Shown: positions 35,605 through 47,169 of the stretch, one piece after another
Layout of the letters: each line of letters opens with the position of its first letter
Numbering within the stretch: position 1 is the first letter of the stretch
Assembly: GCA_030159075.1 (NCBI GenBank)
Contig: BROG01000260.1
Coordinates: 517,001-581,000, forward strand
DNA length: 64,000 nucleotides
Origin: Atrina japonica
Lineage: Eukaryota > Mollusca > Bivalvia > Pterioida > Pinnidae
Direction: 5' to 3'
Program-made: the position numbers and the translations under genes
Notes under the pieces: generated by a model
What the model saw: the letters and a program-made list of their open reading frames with translations, nothing else
Database searches by the model: none
What the model was told of the DNA's origin: nothing

Positions 35605-36867
35605 ACTCTTTACCAATATACTGACAGCCGTTAAGGGGAATCTCCAGAAATACTGTACAGTTGCTTATTACAGGAGCGGTGTATATCAGATGTAAATATT
35701 TCGAAACATTAAACGACTTTTACAAAAATTAAAAGGCACAGCATTTTTCATCAAATTAAAAGAATTCATACAAAGAACTTTTCTACAATTTAGATGAAAA
35801 AAAAATAAAAAGGACACCTGTTGGCAGCATCCACAACTGCTTTTTCCAAATAAAACTGGTACCCAAAAATATAAATATCTTGTCATTGGTTATCAAGATA
35901 CTTGTTTAACCAACAATACTCTGATTCTAAACATAAATACACCGAAGATTATATAAAAGCTTGCAGGGATTTCTTATAGACAAATGTTTGTAGTGTTCGA
36001 AAACCAGATCATTCAGTACATTTTTGGCATTCACATCGGCACAAATTGTGCTCTTTTATTGGTTGACATGATCCTTTATTCATACGAAGCAGACTTCATT
36101 CAGAAACTGCCGAATCAAAAGAAGAAAAAGTTAGCGGTGTCCTTTATTTTGACATTTAAATATATCGACGACGTTTTGTCAATTAATAATGACAGTTTCC
36201 ATACATATGTCAATGCGATATATCCCAGCGAACTAGAAATTAAAGATACAACAGAATCAAGCACACACGCTTCATACTTAGACATTTTACTTAATATAAA
36301 CACAGACCGGAAATTAACAACTAAACTATACGATAAACTCGACGATTTCGGCTTTCCTATCGTAAATTTTCCACATTTAAGTAGTAATATCCCTCAGTCA
36401 CCCGCATATGGAGTTTATATTTCACAAATGATCCGATATGCCAGGGCGTGCACAACATATGAATATTTCATATACAGAGGTAAACTACACACTGACAAAT
36501 TATTGACACAGGGGTATCGAAAACCGCGTTTAATGTCAACGTTCCGCAAATTTTACGGTCGGTATAATAGGCTTATTTGCGACTACTCTGTTTCACTAAG
36601 TGAATTGTTGAGTTGCCTTTTCGTTGGCGGTGGTTCAGACGTCTCTACCTATTGCGACGAGGATACACTCCTCGCGTGTTTTATTGGACTTGACTATGGA
36701 CTCACGGCGGGTGTGACCGGTCGACAGGGGAATGTTTGCTCCTCCATGGCACCTGATCCCACCTCTTGGTTTCTAGAGGTCCGTTTTTGTCCATTTTTAC
36801 CGTATTTGTATCTATGACCTGGACACTCTATTGATTTATACTTTGGTATCTGAAATTTTTATATATA
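35605..36867 (+). mobile_element. PLE family A, copy A4 (mosaic)
   Basis: The part before about 36070 is strongly diverged from the other copies, with many substitutions and indels in motif A and B regions. From 36070 to the tail's end it is nearly identical to copies at 42-44 and 54-55 kb. The tail ends at TATCTGAAATTTTTATATA. Confidence 0.8.
35984..36817 (+). pseudogene. PLE-A reverse transcriptase C-terminal half with lost stop (A4)
   Basis: This 277-codon frame has a damaged motif B (GIHIGTNCALLLVD), an intact motif C (FKYIDDVLSINN) and the full C-terminal region. The usual stop after FVGG-Cys is lost (GGTTCA instead of TGTTGA). The frame therefore runs 50 codons into the 3' tail (SDVSTYCDEDTLL to LPYLYL). 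The start Met is internal to a decayed ORF. Confidence 0.8.
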
Positions 36868-37004
36868 ACAATATCTCATTACGAAGGATTCCAGGTGTAA
36901 GCGTTCCCTGTCAACATGCCACACCCGTCGAAAATGTTCCATTGGAACTCTCGAATTCGGTAAATATGTCAACTAAATGAATTTTTGACAGCGGTTATTG
37001 AGTT

Positions 37005-37178
37005 ATGACCAGGAGTATTCGTCAATTATTTCATTTGATTTTGAATGCGGCAGGCAGGAATGCTTATCTCTCCAAGGCACCAGATTCTACATCTGGATTA
37101 CCAGAGGTCCGTGTTTGTCCAATATTCACCTGACATCCTGAATATTTATACTTTGGTATCTAAGATTTTTATAATTAG
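37005..37178 (+). repeat. Solitary PLE-A 3' tail
   Basis: It contains AAGGCACCAGATTCTAC, CCAGAGGTCCGTGTTTGTCC, AATATTCACCTG, GACATCCTGAATA and TTTGGTATCTAAGATTTTTA. It lies 140 bases behind the complete tail of A4. Confidence 0.75.
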
Positions 37179-37227
37179 CAACATTTTTATTACCTGTCAG
37201 ATTTTGTAACTAAACTGAATTTGCTTT

Positions 37228-37316
37228 TTAACCGTCCCCCTGAGTATCTGAATGGTAGTCCCTTTTTTATTGTTAATGGCTAGTCTGTTGTAGCCTGTAG
37301 GGTTGAAAGAGTTAAT
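37228..37316 (+). mobile_element. Short TIR element, family E copy 3
   Basis: It begins TTAACCGTCCCCCTGAG and ends GGTTGAAAGAGTTAA, with the shared GGCTAGTCTGTTGTAGCCTGTA interior. Confidence 0.65.
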
Positions 37317-38034
37317 AGGATAACCATCAGGTTACAGATTTGTTTTCTGGATAAACTTATCCGATGAGTGCTATCCGATACGAATTTTATTCACCATATA
37401 TATCCCCGTGCCATATCCCAGATGACATGATAATTGCTTTATTCGACAGAAAACCTAACTGTTATTAACATTTACGATATATTTGGTTTTTTTGTTACTT
37501 TACCGTTTTACTCACTTTCCCTCTGTGTGTTGCTTTTTTATTACATGCACCATGATGACTAAAACAATAATTTCTATAATGAACACAGTATTATTGAATC
37601 CTTTAATGAAGGTAACACTGCACTTATCTACAAACGTATAGTACATTATACAGTTAGGTCTTTCAAGCCAAACACCTGTAGTTGATGAATGGTCGTGACA
37701 AAATTGTATTATTCTTTGTCTTTAACGGAAATAAACACAGTGTCATACTATTAAAATCCTAACTTTCAAAAATTAAAATTTTGATAGTTCAAAACGTCAA
37801 TTCGTAGACTCAATGTAGTGTCAGTTATCGACCACAAAATGTGTCATCCATTACAGGTTGTTCAGGAGAAAGATTTGTTTTGTGTTTCGGTACCACCGGA
37901 CCATTGTTTACTGATGCAATATTTCTCTCTGATTGCACCATTTAAGTTCTAAATTTCTCAAATTCTAAGATTTTTTTTATATTTTTAAAGTCGGTGCTGT
38001 TTTATAATCTTTATAACATTATATTGACACAACA

Positions 38035-38097
38035 TTACATTTAATTTTCATTTAATATCGATAAGTACATTCAATTTTCATTTAATATCGATAAGTA
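38035..38097 (+). repeat. 30-bp tandem duplication
   Basis: Two adjacent copies of a unit ending TTTAATATCGATAAGTAC, differing by one base near the start (CATTTAATT and CATTCAATT). Confidence 0.85.
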
Positions 38098-38099
38098 CA

Positions 38100-39520
38100 A
38101 GATCCGCTGATCTATGTAGATTGTTGCATAATAAATAAGCCATCAGTACTCACGTTAGGCCAAATTTCTGACTCGATTTTTAGTTACTTTTCTTTTGTAA
38201 AAACTAATATAAATAATCAGTATATTGAGTGTATTATACCTTATTAAAACTTACGATTGCCATAAACTTGTATTCGTACTTTCAGTACTTTTATTCCTTC
38301 TTTTTTTCAGAAATATACATAGATTTTGGCAATGTCAGCATATATTTTTTTTTACATAATAATGTATATTTCAATGAAAATCACGCCCTGCATTTTAAAA
38401 GTAAATATAAAATACATAAAAATCGTCCGACTTTAACACTTCATTCTCGTCTATATGTCGTGTGACAACAATCATCATTGTGACTGCTTATATCACTTTA
38501 AACATCATGCATAACTGACAAACGCATTTTGGTTGTATAGAGTTATATGTATATTTTTTTCTTAACCACATGACTGTACACAGTTGATATGAGAATAAAA
38601 ATGTTGTCATTGTCAATGTCAGAGGAATAAACCATTTCATACAAATGATTCTGGTGCAGAAAAAATTTATCACTATCAGGTGATAATTTTATCCGATTTT
38701 GGGGTGAGTAATTACTATCATTATTATTTCGAAACATTAGTAAACATTAGTGTTACAAAACTTAATCTCTCGGTCATTGCATTCGGGAAATAGTTCGATT
38801 GGGATTTCGTATATAATGCAATAGGTGTTTTGTTCCTGTTTTTGTTATTTATATCAGCTGTTCCAATTAGTGAGGTTCACAGTGAGGTTCCTAATAGATT
38901 ACATAACTTTGTTTTTGGATCGATTATAAATTATACATTTACGTTATTTATTACATTTATCAGATATTCAAATGAGAATTTAGAATTCTTAGAATGAAAG
39001 CCCAAATAGAAATAAATTCAGAAATATTTATAAGGAATACATTCAAAATTTGGAAATATTACTGCTTAAATTATTGATAATAATTTAAAACTTTTCATTA
39101 TTATATGATAATAGGATAAAAATATGAAACGTCAACCTAGCAGACTGGATACGTAAATACTTAGATAGACTCGAACATTTCAAGGAACAAACGTTTAAAA
39201 TATTTAATTAGCAAATTTATATGCTTAAATTTGAATAAGCATCATGAAGTTGTATCTTTTATTTTATGATTACAAATGAGATGCATGGGGCATTTTTAAA
39301 CACATGTTTTTACGACAAATGACCAGGAATTTTACATACCTTCCATCTCCACCTGGCTAGGGAGTATATTAGATTATTTATGGTTAAGTACAATAAACAC
39401 TGAACTCACAAAACACACAAAACAACACATACATATTTACATATAAAATTCAAACATACACAATATACTTGATCATAAGTATAGTTGCACATAAAATACA
39501 CCAACAAATCCAAATAAAAC
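38100..39520. other. Intergenic, nothing recognised
   Basis: AT-rich spacer with short unsupported frames (38229-38465, 38488-38737). Confidence 0.5.
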
Positions 39521-39529
39521 GTTCATATG

Positions 39530-39830
39530 TATACAAAAAAGTAATAAATAAATGGATAAATAAATAAATAAATATTTAAATTTCTTATCAATTTGTAATT
39601 AAAAAATTAATATTAAAAAGTAAAAATAATTAATTAAATAAATTAATAAATATTAACATTGATTTTCAATTTGTAGTTATAAAATAAAAATAAAAATAAT
39701 AAAATTAATTAAATAAATAAATATTAATATGTTTTCAATTTGTAGTTATAAAATTAAATTTAAAAATTAGATTTGATAAATAAATATTAACAATTTTTTC
39801 AATTTGTAATTATAAATTCCTTTAAAAAAA
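39530..39830 (+). repeat. Imperfect ~75-bp AT-rich tandem repeat
   Basis: About four units each contain TTTTCAATTTGTAGTTATAA and AAATAAATATTAA. Confidence 0.7.
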
Positions 39831-40639
39831 TCAATATTTAATTTTTACATTTCTAATTAGTTATTTACATTAATGATTCCCCAACCATCATATACATACA
39901 GTATAAGTAATGATAAATATAATCCCACAAAAAAGTATGGGAGACAAAAACCTGTGAGATCATTCCCAATAATTTCTTAATCGAACCTTTTTCTCCCATG
40001 AATTTACAAATTAAAAAAAAAAATGTTCATAGGATTATTTATCTGATAGGAATTTTGGTGAGATATTGATGGGGGTGAAAAATCCATCGAAAAAACCGTG
40101 TGATTTTTACCTTTGAAAATCAATAAACTGCAGGTATCAAGAAGTAAAACCTTAATTTTAGTATATGTGCTATTGCTCATCAATCCCTAGCAGGCAAACA
40201 GCTATATACAAATAGAAAATACCATAACTTGGCTGAATTATGTGGGTGTAAAATATACATATATCATGCATCAATATGTCTCCAGTTGACAGCGTAATGA
40301 ACAAAGCATTGGTAAAAAAATTGCATTTGGACAGGAAACAAACGGTCAATATTATCACCAGTAATCAGCTTTCTTTCTGTTATGAGACGAAATATAATAC
40401 ACAATACGAATACCAAACCCGGAACATGCTATCAACTTTAGTAATATACCTTTTCCTCGAATCATATGTTTGTTTTTAATTGTCTAAATATTCATGTGTA
40501 GGTACTTTTGTAAATGTTGTATTAAAATAATTGAATGCTAATTTTACTTTTTGAAATAAAAAAGCTATTGAAGATTAATTATTTAGCTTAAGAATATACA
40601 TAGCAGATACACCAAAATACCGGACATAATTCTCCAGGA

Positions 40640-40770
40640 GGTTCTGTAAATTACGTATACATCCGGTCAATATTGAACAAACGCGGACCTCTGCAAATCG
40701 GAGGTGGGTTCAGGTGTCACTTAGGAGCTAGAATCCTATGTTTACCCGGTCACATCCACCACCCATGGGA
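40640..40770 (-). repeat. Solitary PLE-A 3' tail
   Basis: The reverse complement contains GTGACACCTGAACCCACCTC, GCAGAGGTCCGCGTTTGT and AATATTGACCGGATGTATAC. Confidence 0.65.
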
Positions 40771-41537
40771 AGAAAAGATTGTAAAGTCCTGATCACTGAA
40801 ACAGTTGCTAAATCTGTATAGTTTGTACATCATATCTTAAAATTGACAGAGTTATCCCCTGTACATTCCAAGCTGTCACAACGAGAGACTCCAAGTGCAA
40901 AAAAATGTTTATGTGACATAAAAATACATAGTAACATCTGGATGATTAATTATTTCTTTGACAGTCGATCTACTTTTTCACTGATTCATACAAGTCATTG
41001 CCATAATGGGAAGTTATGATAATGAACCGTAATATGCACTTTAATCGGTAAATTAGTGGCCCTATACTTACTATGAAACATAACGATCGGTGTACCCTTC
41101 TATAGGGACACGGCTTTTTTACGATTTTGTTTCTCCTGATACGATCGTGGTTTCTGGAATATTCAGACAATGGTAGCATAATATTACATCAGCTCGGAGA
41201 AAGGCAACTCTTTACTAAATCTGACGATTTTTTACGTGATCCAAACGATTTTTTTCGTCCATATAGTTTGATAACTATAATCCATATCAAGTGCACCAGA
41301 ACGATGTTTCGTTATATCCGTTACACTAAAAATACACATTAAAATTTATTCTGGTAACGAGAGTGTATTGACAATTCAACAAAACCAGTATTATGGTATT
41401 GAACAATAGATGTTTTTGATGAAAAGAAAACAAAAACACTTGAAGAAAGGATTGTCGTGCTAAGAACTATTAGCCAAAATATTAAATTTTGGAATTGGAG
41501 TATTTTTCTTTTGGGTACATGGTAAAACGTTTATAAT

Positions 41538-41875
<338 letters not shown>

Positions 41876-42290
41876 TCACAACGCCGATTTAAACTCAACT
41901 GATTTCATCATTATCATCAAGGATTATATAGTTACACATAGAAATGTCAAATTGTAATATAGGTGACGTTACATTTTACACAGTTAATAACGACGTCATA
42001 TGAATATTGTTCATGAAATAATGCGCAGTTAAGTATGACGTTATTGGAATTAACGGCAGACTATATATATAACAGTGGAAAAAGTTTTTCTTTTGTTTCA
42101 CGACAGGTTTTTTTAATGAAATTTGTAAAGTGGAAGTACTTTGAAATTAGGTGTTATATTGACTGCACAGCGACTAATGTGCTCATTAAAGGGAATATCA
42201 GAAAAGGGAGATTTCAGTTATAACCTTTATTGAATTTTGACAAATATTTAAACATTTGTCACTGTCGTAAGTCATTGAAGTGATATCAAC

Positions 42291-42405
42291 TTTCCCATCG
42301 TAATGTTTCCACAATTAAGTATTAATATCCCACAATCACATTTATATGGCGTTGATATAAACACGTGATTCGATATGCCAGGCGTGTTCAAAATATGAAC
42401 ATGAA
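42291..42405 (+). pseudogene. PLE-A C-terminal remnant directly in front of copy A2
   Basis: It holds degenerate CTTTCCCATCGTAATGTTTC, CACAATTAAGTATTAATATC and GATATGCCAGGCGTGTTC blocks of the family A C-terminal region. The 5' part of copy A2 follows after about 15 bases. Confidence 0.65.
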
Positions 42406-42414
42406 GACGTAGAA

Positions 42415-43908
42415 CCTTTGACACTTTGTCTGAATGACTGAAAGCCATACGATGGTTGATAAAATCTCGTATTCGAAAACTTAAAGGGACTATGAAAACA
42501 CGTTATCCCTCTGTAGTTAATGATCCAAAAGTAGTAACTGAACTGGATAGTTTACATGACCAGACAAAGCCTCAAATAATATAGTTTTTATTTGTAAGGC
42601 ACATTACTATAATTGTTTATTAGAAGAACTTGGGTTTAATACGAATTCTGGAAATCCTACATACACACGTAGCTCACTTTCAAAGGACGAGATCCTTCAA
42701 AATCACGTGTCCGTATTACGCTCATTTGATATACCTACAACGGATACCGATTTCGAGCTGCCACATTTATACTGGATACCTAAACTTCATAAAACCCCAT
42801 ATAAGCAAAGATACATAGCAGGATCCAGCAAATGTTCTACCAAACCTTTATCTTTACTCGTCACCAAGATATTGACAGCCATTAAAGAGAAACTTCAACA
42901 ATACTGTACAGTTGCTTATTCCAGAAGCGGTGTAAATCAGATGTGGATACTTAAAAATTCTAAACAGCTTTTAGAAAATTTGAAGCCACACAATTTTTCT
43001 CGAATTCACAGTATCAAAACTTTTGACTTCTCTACTCTTTATACTACTATTCCACATAAAAAATTAAAAGAAAGACTTTTCAGCATCATAGACAACTGCT
43101 TTTTCACTAAAGGTGGTACCCGAAAATTTAAATATCTAGTGATTGGCTATCAGGATACATATTTCGTCAAACACCACTCTGATTCTACACATAAATATAC
43201 TGAAGTTGATATAAAAAACATGCTGGAATTTCTAATAGACAATATATTTGTAATGTTCGGAGACGTGGTCTTTCAACAAACTGTCGGCATTCCTATGGGA
43301 ACCAATTGTGCTCCTTTATTGGCCGACCTGTTCCTTTATTCATACGAAGCAGAATTCATTCAGAAACTGCTGAATCAAAAGAAGAAAAAGTTAGCGGTGT
43401 CCTTTAATTTGACATTTAGATATATCGACGACGTTTTGTCAATTAATAATGACAATTTTCATACATATGTCAATGCAGTATATCCCAGCGAACTAGAAAT
43501 TAAAGATACCACAGAATCAAACACACACGCTTCATACTTAGACATTTTACTTAATATAAACACAGACGGGAAATTAGCAACTAAGCTATACGATAAACAT
43601 GATGATTTCGGCTTTCCCATCGTAAACTTTCCACATTTAAGTAGTAATATTCCTCAGTCACCCGCATATGGAGTTTATATTTCACAAATGATCCGATATG
43701 CCAGGGCGTGCACAACATATGAAGATTTCATATACAGAGGTAAACTACTCACTGACAAATTATTGACACAGGGATATCGAAAACCGCGTTTAATGTCAAC
43801 GTTCCGCAAATTTTACGGTCGGTATAATAGTCTTGTTTGCGATTACTCTGTTTCACTAAGTGAAATTTTGAGTTGCCTTTTCGTTGGCGGTTGTTGAGAC
43901 GTCTGTAT
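42415..43908 (+). mobile_element. PLE family A, copy A2 (best preserved catalytic region)
   Basis: This copy begins like A1 (TTTGTCTGAATGACTGAAAG). It has a ~20-nt deletion relative to A1 near 42560 in the PADKAS block, then an open frame to the normal stop. Only the first bases of the 3' tail (GACGTCTGTA) are present. The sequence then switches to unrelated ATATAG-type DNA, so its tail is missing. Confidence 0.85.
42707..43897 (+). CDS. PLE family A reverse transcriptase (uninterrupted catalytic region)
   Basis: This frame has 396 codons, and coding similarity continues upstream without a usable Met. Residue landmarks: YWIPKLHKTP at about 22-31; IAGSSKCSTKPLS at 38-50; motif A FDFSTLYTTIP at 106-116; motif B IPMGTNCAPLLADL at about 194-207; motif C YIDDVLSIN with the two catalytic Asp at 241-242. 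A thumb-like region follows, ending KFYGRYNSLVCDY and FVGGC. The stop is in the same place as in copy A3. There is no GIY-YIG, zinc finger or other nuclease after it, unlike the element at 3.5-6.2 kb. The protein would copy element RNA, but the 5' deletion and missing 3' tail make this copy non-autonomous. Confidence 0.85.
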   Translation: MSVLRSFDIPTTDTDFELPHLYWIPKLHKTPYKQRYIAGSSKCSTKPLSLLVTKILTAIKEKLQQYCTVAYSRSGVNQMWILKNSKQLLENLKPHNFSRIHSIKTFDFSTLYTTIPHKKLKERLFSIIDNCFFTKGGTRKFKYLVIGYQDTYFVKHHSDSTHKYTEVDIKNMLEFLIDNIFVMFGDVVFQQTVGIPMGTNCAPLLADLFLYSYEAEFIQKLLNQKKKKLAVSFNLTFRYIDDVLSINNDNFHTYVNAVYPSELEIKDTTESNTHASYLDILLNINTDGKLATKLYDKHDDFGFPIVNFPHLSSNIPQSPAYGVYISQMIRYARACTTYEDFIYRGKLLTDKLLTQGYRKPRLMSTFRKFYGRYNSLVCDYSVSLSEILSCLFVGGC

Positions 43909-43909
43909 A

Positions 43910-44550
43910 TATAGAAAATAGAAAGGAAGTTAAGATTGGCAATGAGATATAAACCTGCCATTTCATGCCTAACTAATTTAATTATACTAAATAAAACAAT
44001 TCCATCAAAATTGTTGCATTTAATTATGTATAAATTATTTACACAAGGAGTCAATGAACTAATATGAGGAAAATGTGTCTATTGCATGTTTTGATAGCAA
44101 AATACAAAGATTTATCTATCAAATGAATTGCTATTTCTAATTCCTTTTTATTCACTTGTGCAAAATAACGGTCTGTGCAAAATCAATGTTAACTGCGATA
44201 TTTTCAATTTGCCAATCCAAATAAAGTACCTGGCCACAAATGAGTACCCACTTAATTAACGTATTTAGCAACGAAATGAAAATGTTAACATCATTGTTTG
44301 GTCATAACCTGATCGTATTTGCTAAGAAATGTCAATACAATTACCATAATTACAAACTGTTGAATATCTGCCGTCTGTTTTTATAATGCCGTATTGAAGC
44401 TGGAAACATGACTCCTCACGAAGAAAGCTAAAAAGCAGACGATATAATATTTTACATGAGATGGGATTCAGTGGTCGAAAGACAGTGTAATAGTGTAATA
44501 ACGATGGATATAGACAGGTTAACTATCTAGTCCAGTAGCTACCTTTTTGT
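43910..44550. other. Intergenic, nothing recognised
   Basis: AT-rich spacer beyond the truncated end of copy A2. Confidence 0.5.
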
Positions 44551-44574
44551 GATTAAACGGTTAGTGTTTACATT

Positions 44575-44790
44575 CATGTTCTGAAGTTAAGCAACGAAGA
44601 GCGCTGTCAGCATCTAGATTAGTGACAACCTGATGTGATATACTTGGTCGACCCCCGGTGAACGTTACTGAAGGAAGTAATTATGGGTTCTTGATTTTAT
44701 TGCCAGTTGTGCAGAATGATTTCAGAAATTGCCACTAGATCTGCATCTGGCCCGAAACATGTGTTGATTGTAGACTTTTAATAAAAAAAA
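44575..44790 (+). mobile_element. 5S-rRNA-derived SINE-like element or 5S pseudogene
   Basis: The stretch CTGAAGTTAAGCAACGAAGA and the following GTCAGCATCTAGATTAGTGAC, CCTG resemble the internal control region of animal 5S rRNA. The 3' portion departs from 5S. It contains TCTGGCCCGAAACATG and ends AATAAAAAAAA, like a SINE tail. Confidence 0.5.
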
Positions 44791-45054
44791 ACGAATTTAT
44801 ATTCTATGGTGACTATCGACTTGTCGGACCAGGTGTGTTTGATAAACAAAACAGACTCTGAATATTTCAAGACTCAGTCAAGAATGTAAAGTATATATGG
44901 ATAGCCATAATGTAATAAACATAAGGCGAAAGAGAAATATTTCCACATGTATCAGCTAAAATCATAACATCTCAAACTTGGACATTGCCTCATTTCACAA
45001 CACTTTTAGATGTATTATTTGGTTCTCTATGTTAACACTTTTGTCGAAATATAC

Positions 45055-45150
45055 ACCTCTGGATTCCTAGTGGTCCGTGTTCCTCCAATATTCACCAGTT
45101 GTATATAATTGTCCCTGGACATCCTGGGTATTAATATTTTGGTATGCATT
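45055..45150 (+). repeat. Solitary PLE-A 3' tail (terminal half)
   Basis: It contains GGATTCCTAGTGGTCCGTGT, TCCAATATTCACCAG and CTGGACATCCTGGGTATTA. Confidence 0.65.
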
Positions 45151-45419
45151 TACTTTTCCAAGCGTTACTTACGGCCACAGTAGTAATTAGGTTTATATAA
45201 ATATGCCTACAATTCCATGCGTTGAAACTTAATTAATGTCTAAAACATTTGTTGAAACAAGCTTATATATGAAGCAGCACTGAGGTAAGCATGTTTTAGA
45301 GGAAAATCAGTTAAATAAGTAACTTTCGTAATGTGAATAGAGTTTAAACATTATTCATTTTACGACGACTGACAAACAAGTTATTTCAACTTAAATTAAT
45401 ATCTCTCTTGGCTCTGATG

Positions 45420-45600
45420 TTGGCGTGTAGAGGCCATTCTGCAGAAGGAAACCAAACTGGAGTACCGGACAAAACCACGTGTCCAACTTGGCGACCGCTA
45501 TAGCATTTTGCATACTCTCCTGCCCAATCCAAAGATCGAACTCTGTCCGCATTGGTGAGAAGCGAGTGTGCTAAACATCGCGTTACCTTGACACGTAAGA
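45420..45600 (-). mobile_element. tRNA-derived SINE (second type, decayed)
   Basis: On the minus strand, GGTAACGCGATGTTTAGCAC and GAGTTCGATCTTTGGATTGG are A-box- and B-box-like and spaced as in a tRNA. They are followed by TTTTGTCCGGTACTCCAGTT. Confidence 0.55.
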
Positions 45601-46356
45601 GGAATGTTGTCAGTCATGCCATATCAGATCCTTAAACATGTAAATTTGATATAATAGCATTTCAAGGGTTATCATGGGTGTAAACAAGTCATCAAAATAT
45701 TTATATGCCGATAAGATCAATCATCAAAGGAAAAAATCATTGTTCTGTCTTTCTTTATATGTGGGTGAAGCCAAGGGGAAATTTAGTAGTAGAATGGCCG
45801 TGCATTGATTCCCGAACCATGGCGGTAACCAGTTACTATACAGATATTTCAATCTGCCTGATCGTTCAATCTTTCTTCTCAGAGTCCATATTTTATAAAA
45901 AAAGATACATCATCCAATAAAAAAACTCCAACTTAATAATCCCTTTTCGACGAAAACGGGAAGAACATTGGATTAGACAGTTGGGAACTGCTGCACTATA
46001 TAGACGCAATGGTCATATCGATATCGTGGGAGAATCTTACCAGTCCTGGATGTCAATCAGTAAGTGTTTTAAATCTATTTGACCGGACCAGTAGAAGACA
46101 TTGTAGCCTTAGCTCAAGGAAATATAACACGCCCGGGAATCATAATATCTCTTAGATGGTAAGTAGGTCCTCATCATATTCATACAAAACTGTACTCACT
46201 TCCTTTGCAAAAAAAAACAAACAAACAAAACAACAAAAAACAAAAAACAAAAAGAAAAACAAAACATGACTTGTACAAATCTATGATGCTAGTATGTTTT
46301 ACTGATACTGGTTCACCAGAGTATCCAGAGTCATTTTGAACATTTCATACAACAAA

Positions 46357-46572
46357 TTATGTAAAGCTATCAGGACCAATGAACATACAGAGGCGAGTTA
46401 TCGCCCGTTCCTTATACTTGAAATGTATTTCCCATAGCTTATCGTGTTCAGTTGCATCTAAAATATTCAAATACGAAGATAGTCTACAGCAACTCAATTT
46501 ACCCAGATTTTCCCAGAACCTTCCATCTAGTACCTGCTCTACATCTGAGACATGCACGCTCCATGTGGCCAT
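46357..46572 (-). other. Unassigned 71-codon frame
   Basis: This minus frame begins MATWSVHVSDVEQVLDGRFW and ends with TAA near 46357. Its amino-acid composition looks protein-like, but I see no homologue, no convincing splice sites and no repeat family. It may be a decayed exon or chance. Confidence 0.2.
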
Positions 46573-46689
46573 GTTGTGACAGGTGATCTCAACATTGTGC
46601 GTAACTGAAAACTGAAATATCTCATATGCACAGGCCTAAAATATAGGGAACCTGTCTCGTTTATATGGCACTGAAACTTTAAAAATCTT

Positions 46690-47160
46690 CATTATGGACA
46701 CATACGTTGGGCTAAGAATGCTCCACTTATGAATGCTTTATTCTGAGAACGAAACGATTCGTCAATAAAATACTTACACAAGGATACGTTGTTGAACGCT
46801 TGAAATCGTCGTTTAAGAACTATTATAGTTGATACGGGGATCTTGTTAAACATTATGAAGTCCCACACAGGAATGTTAGATAGTATTCTGGAGCACGACC
46901 GAAGACAGTGAATCCCAATCGAGCTTTTCATCGAATCTGATATTTTCACCGAATATGACCCATCCACCGAACTAGAAAATTTGCGACGGGTGTGGTATGG
47001 CAGCAGATGATACAGACTCCTTCCGGGCACTTGGTCCTATCCCGTTTGGGATTTGCAATTGTTCTTCTTTATAGACGAATTGCACATCCTATTCGTCGTG
47101 TTCAAATAGTTTGAGTTTAGATTGTCGAATGGTACTTCTTCATTTTCACTTTTTTACCAT
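46690..47160 (+). mobile_element. PLE family B fragment with C-terminal coding part and tail (B4)
   Basis: From about 46756 the plus strand reads VNKILTQGYVVERLKSSFKN, then YYS, an in-frame TGA, and YGDLVKHYEVP. This lines up with the end of the family A reverse transcriptase (DKLLTQGYRKPRLMSTFRKF, YGRYNSLVCDYSVSLS). The family B tail follows (ACTCCTTCCGGGCACTTGGT, CCTATCCCGTTTGGGATTTG). This identifies the family B tails as belonging to a PLE related to family A. The 112-codon minus ORF here is a shadow. Confidence 0.7.
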
Positions 47161-47169
47161 CATAACCGA

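Noticed and set aside
46692..47030. 112-codon minus-strand ORF
   Set aside because: Lies over a plus-strand PLE family B fragment and its tail; antisense shadow.
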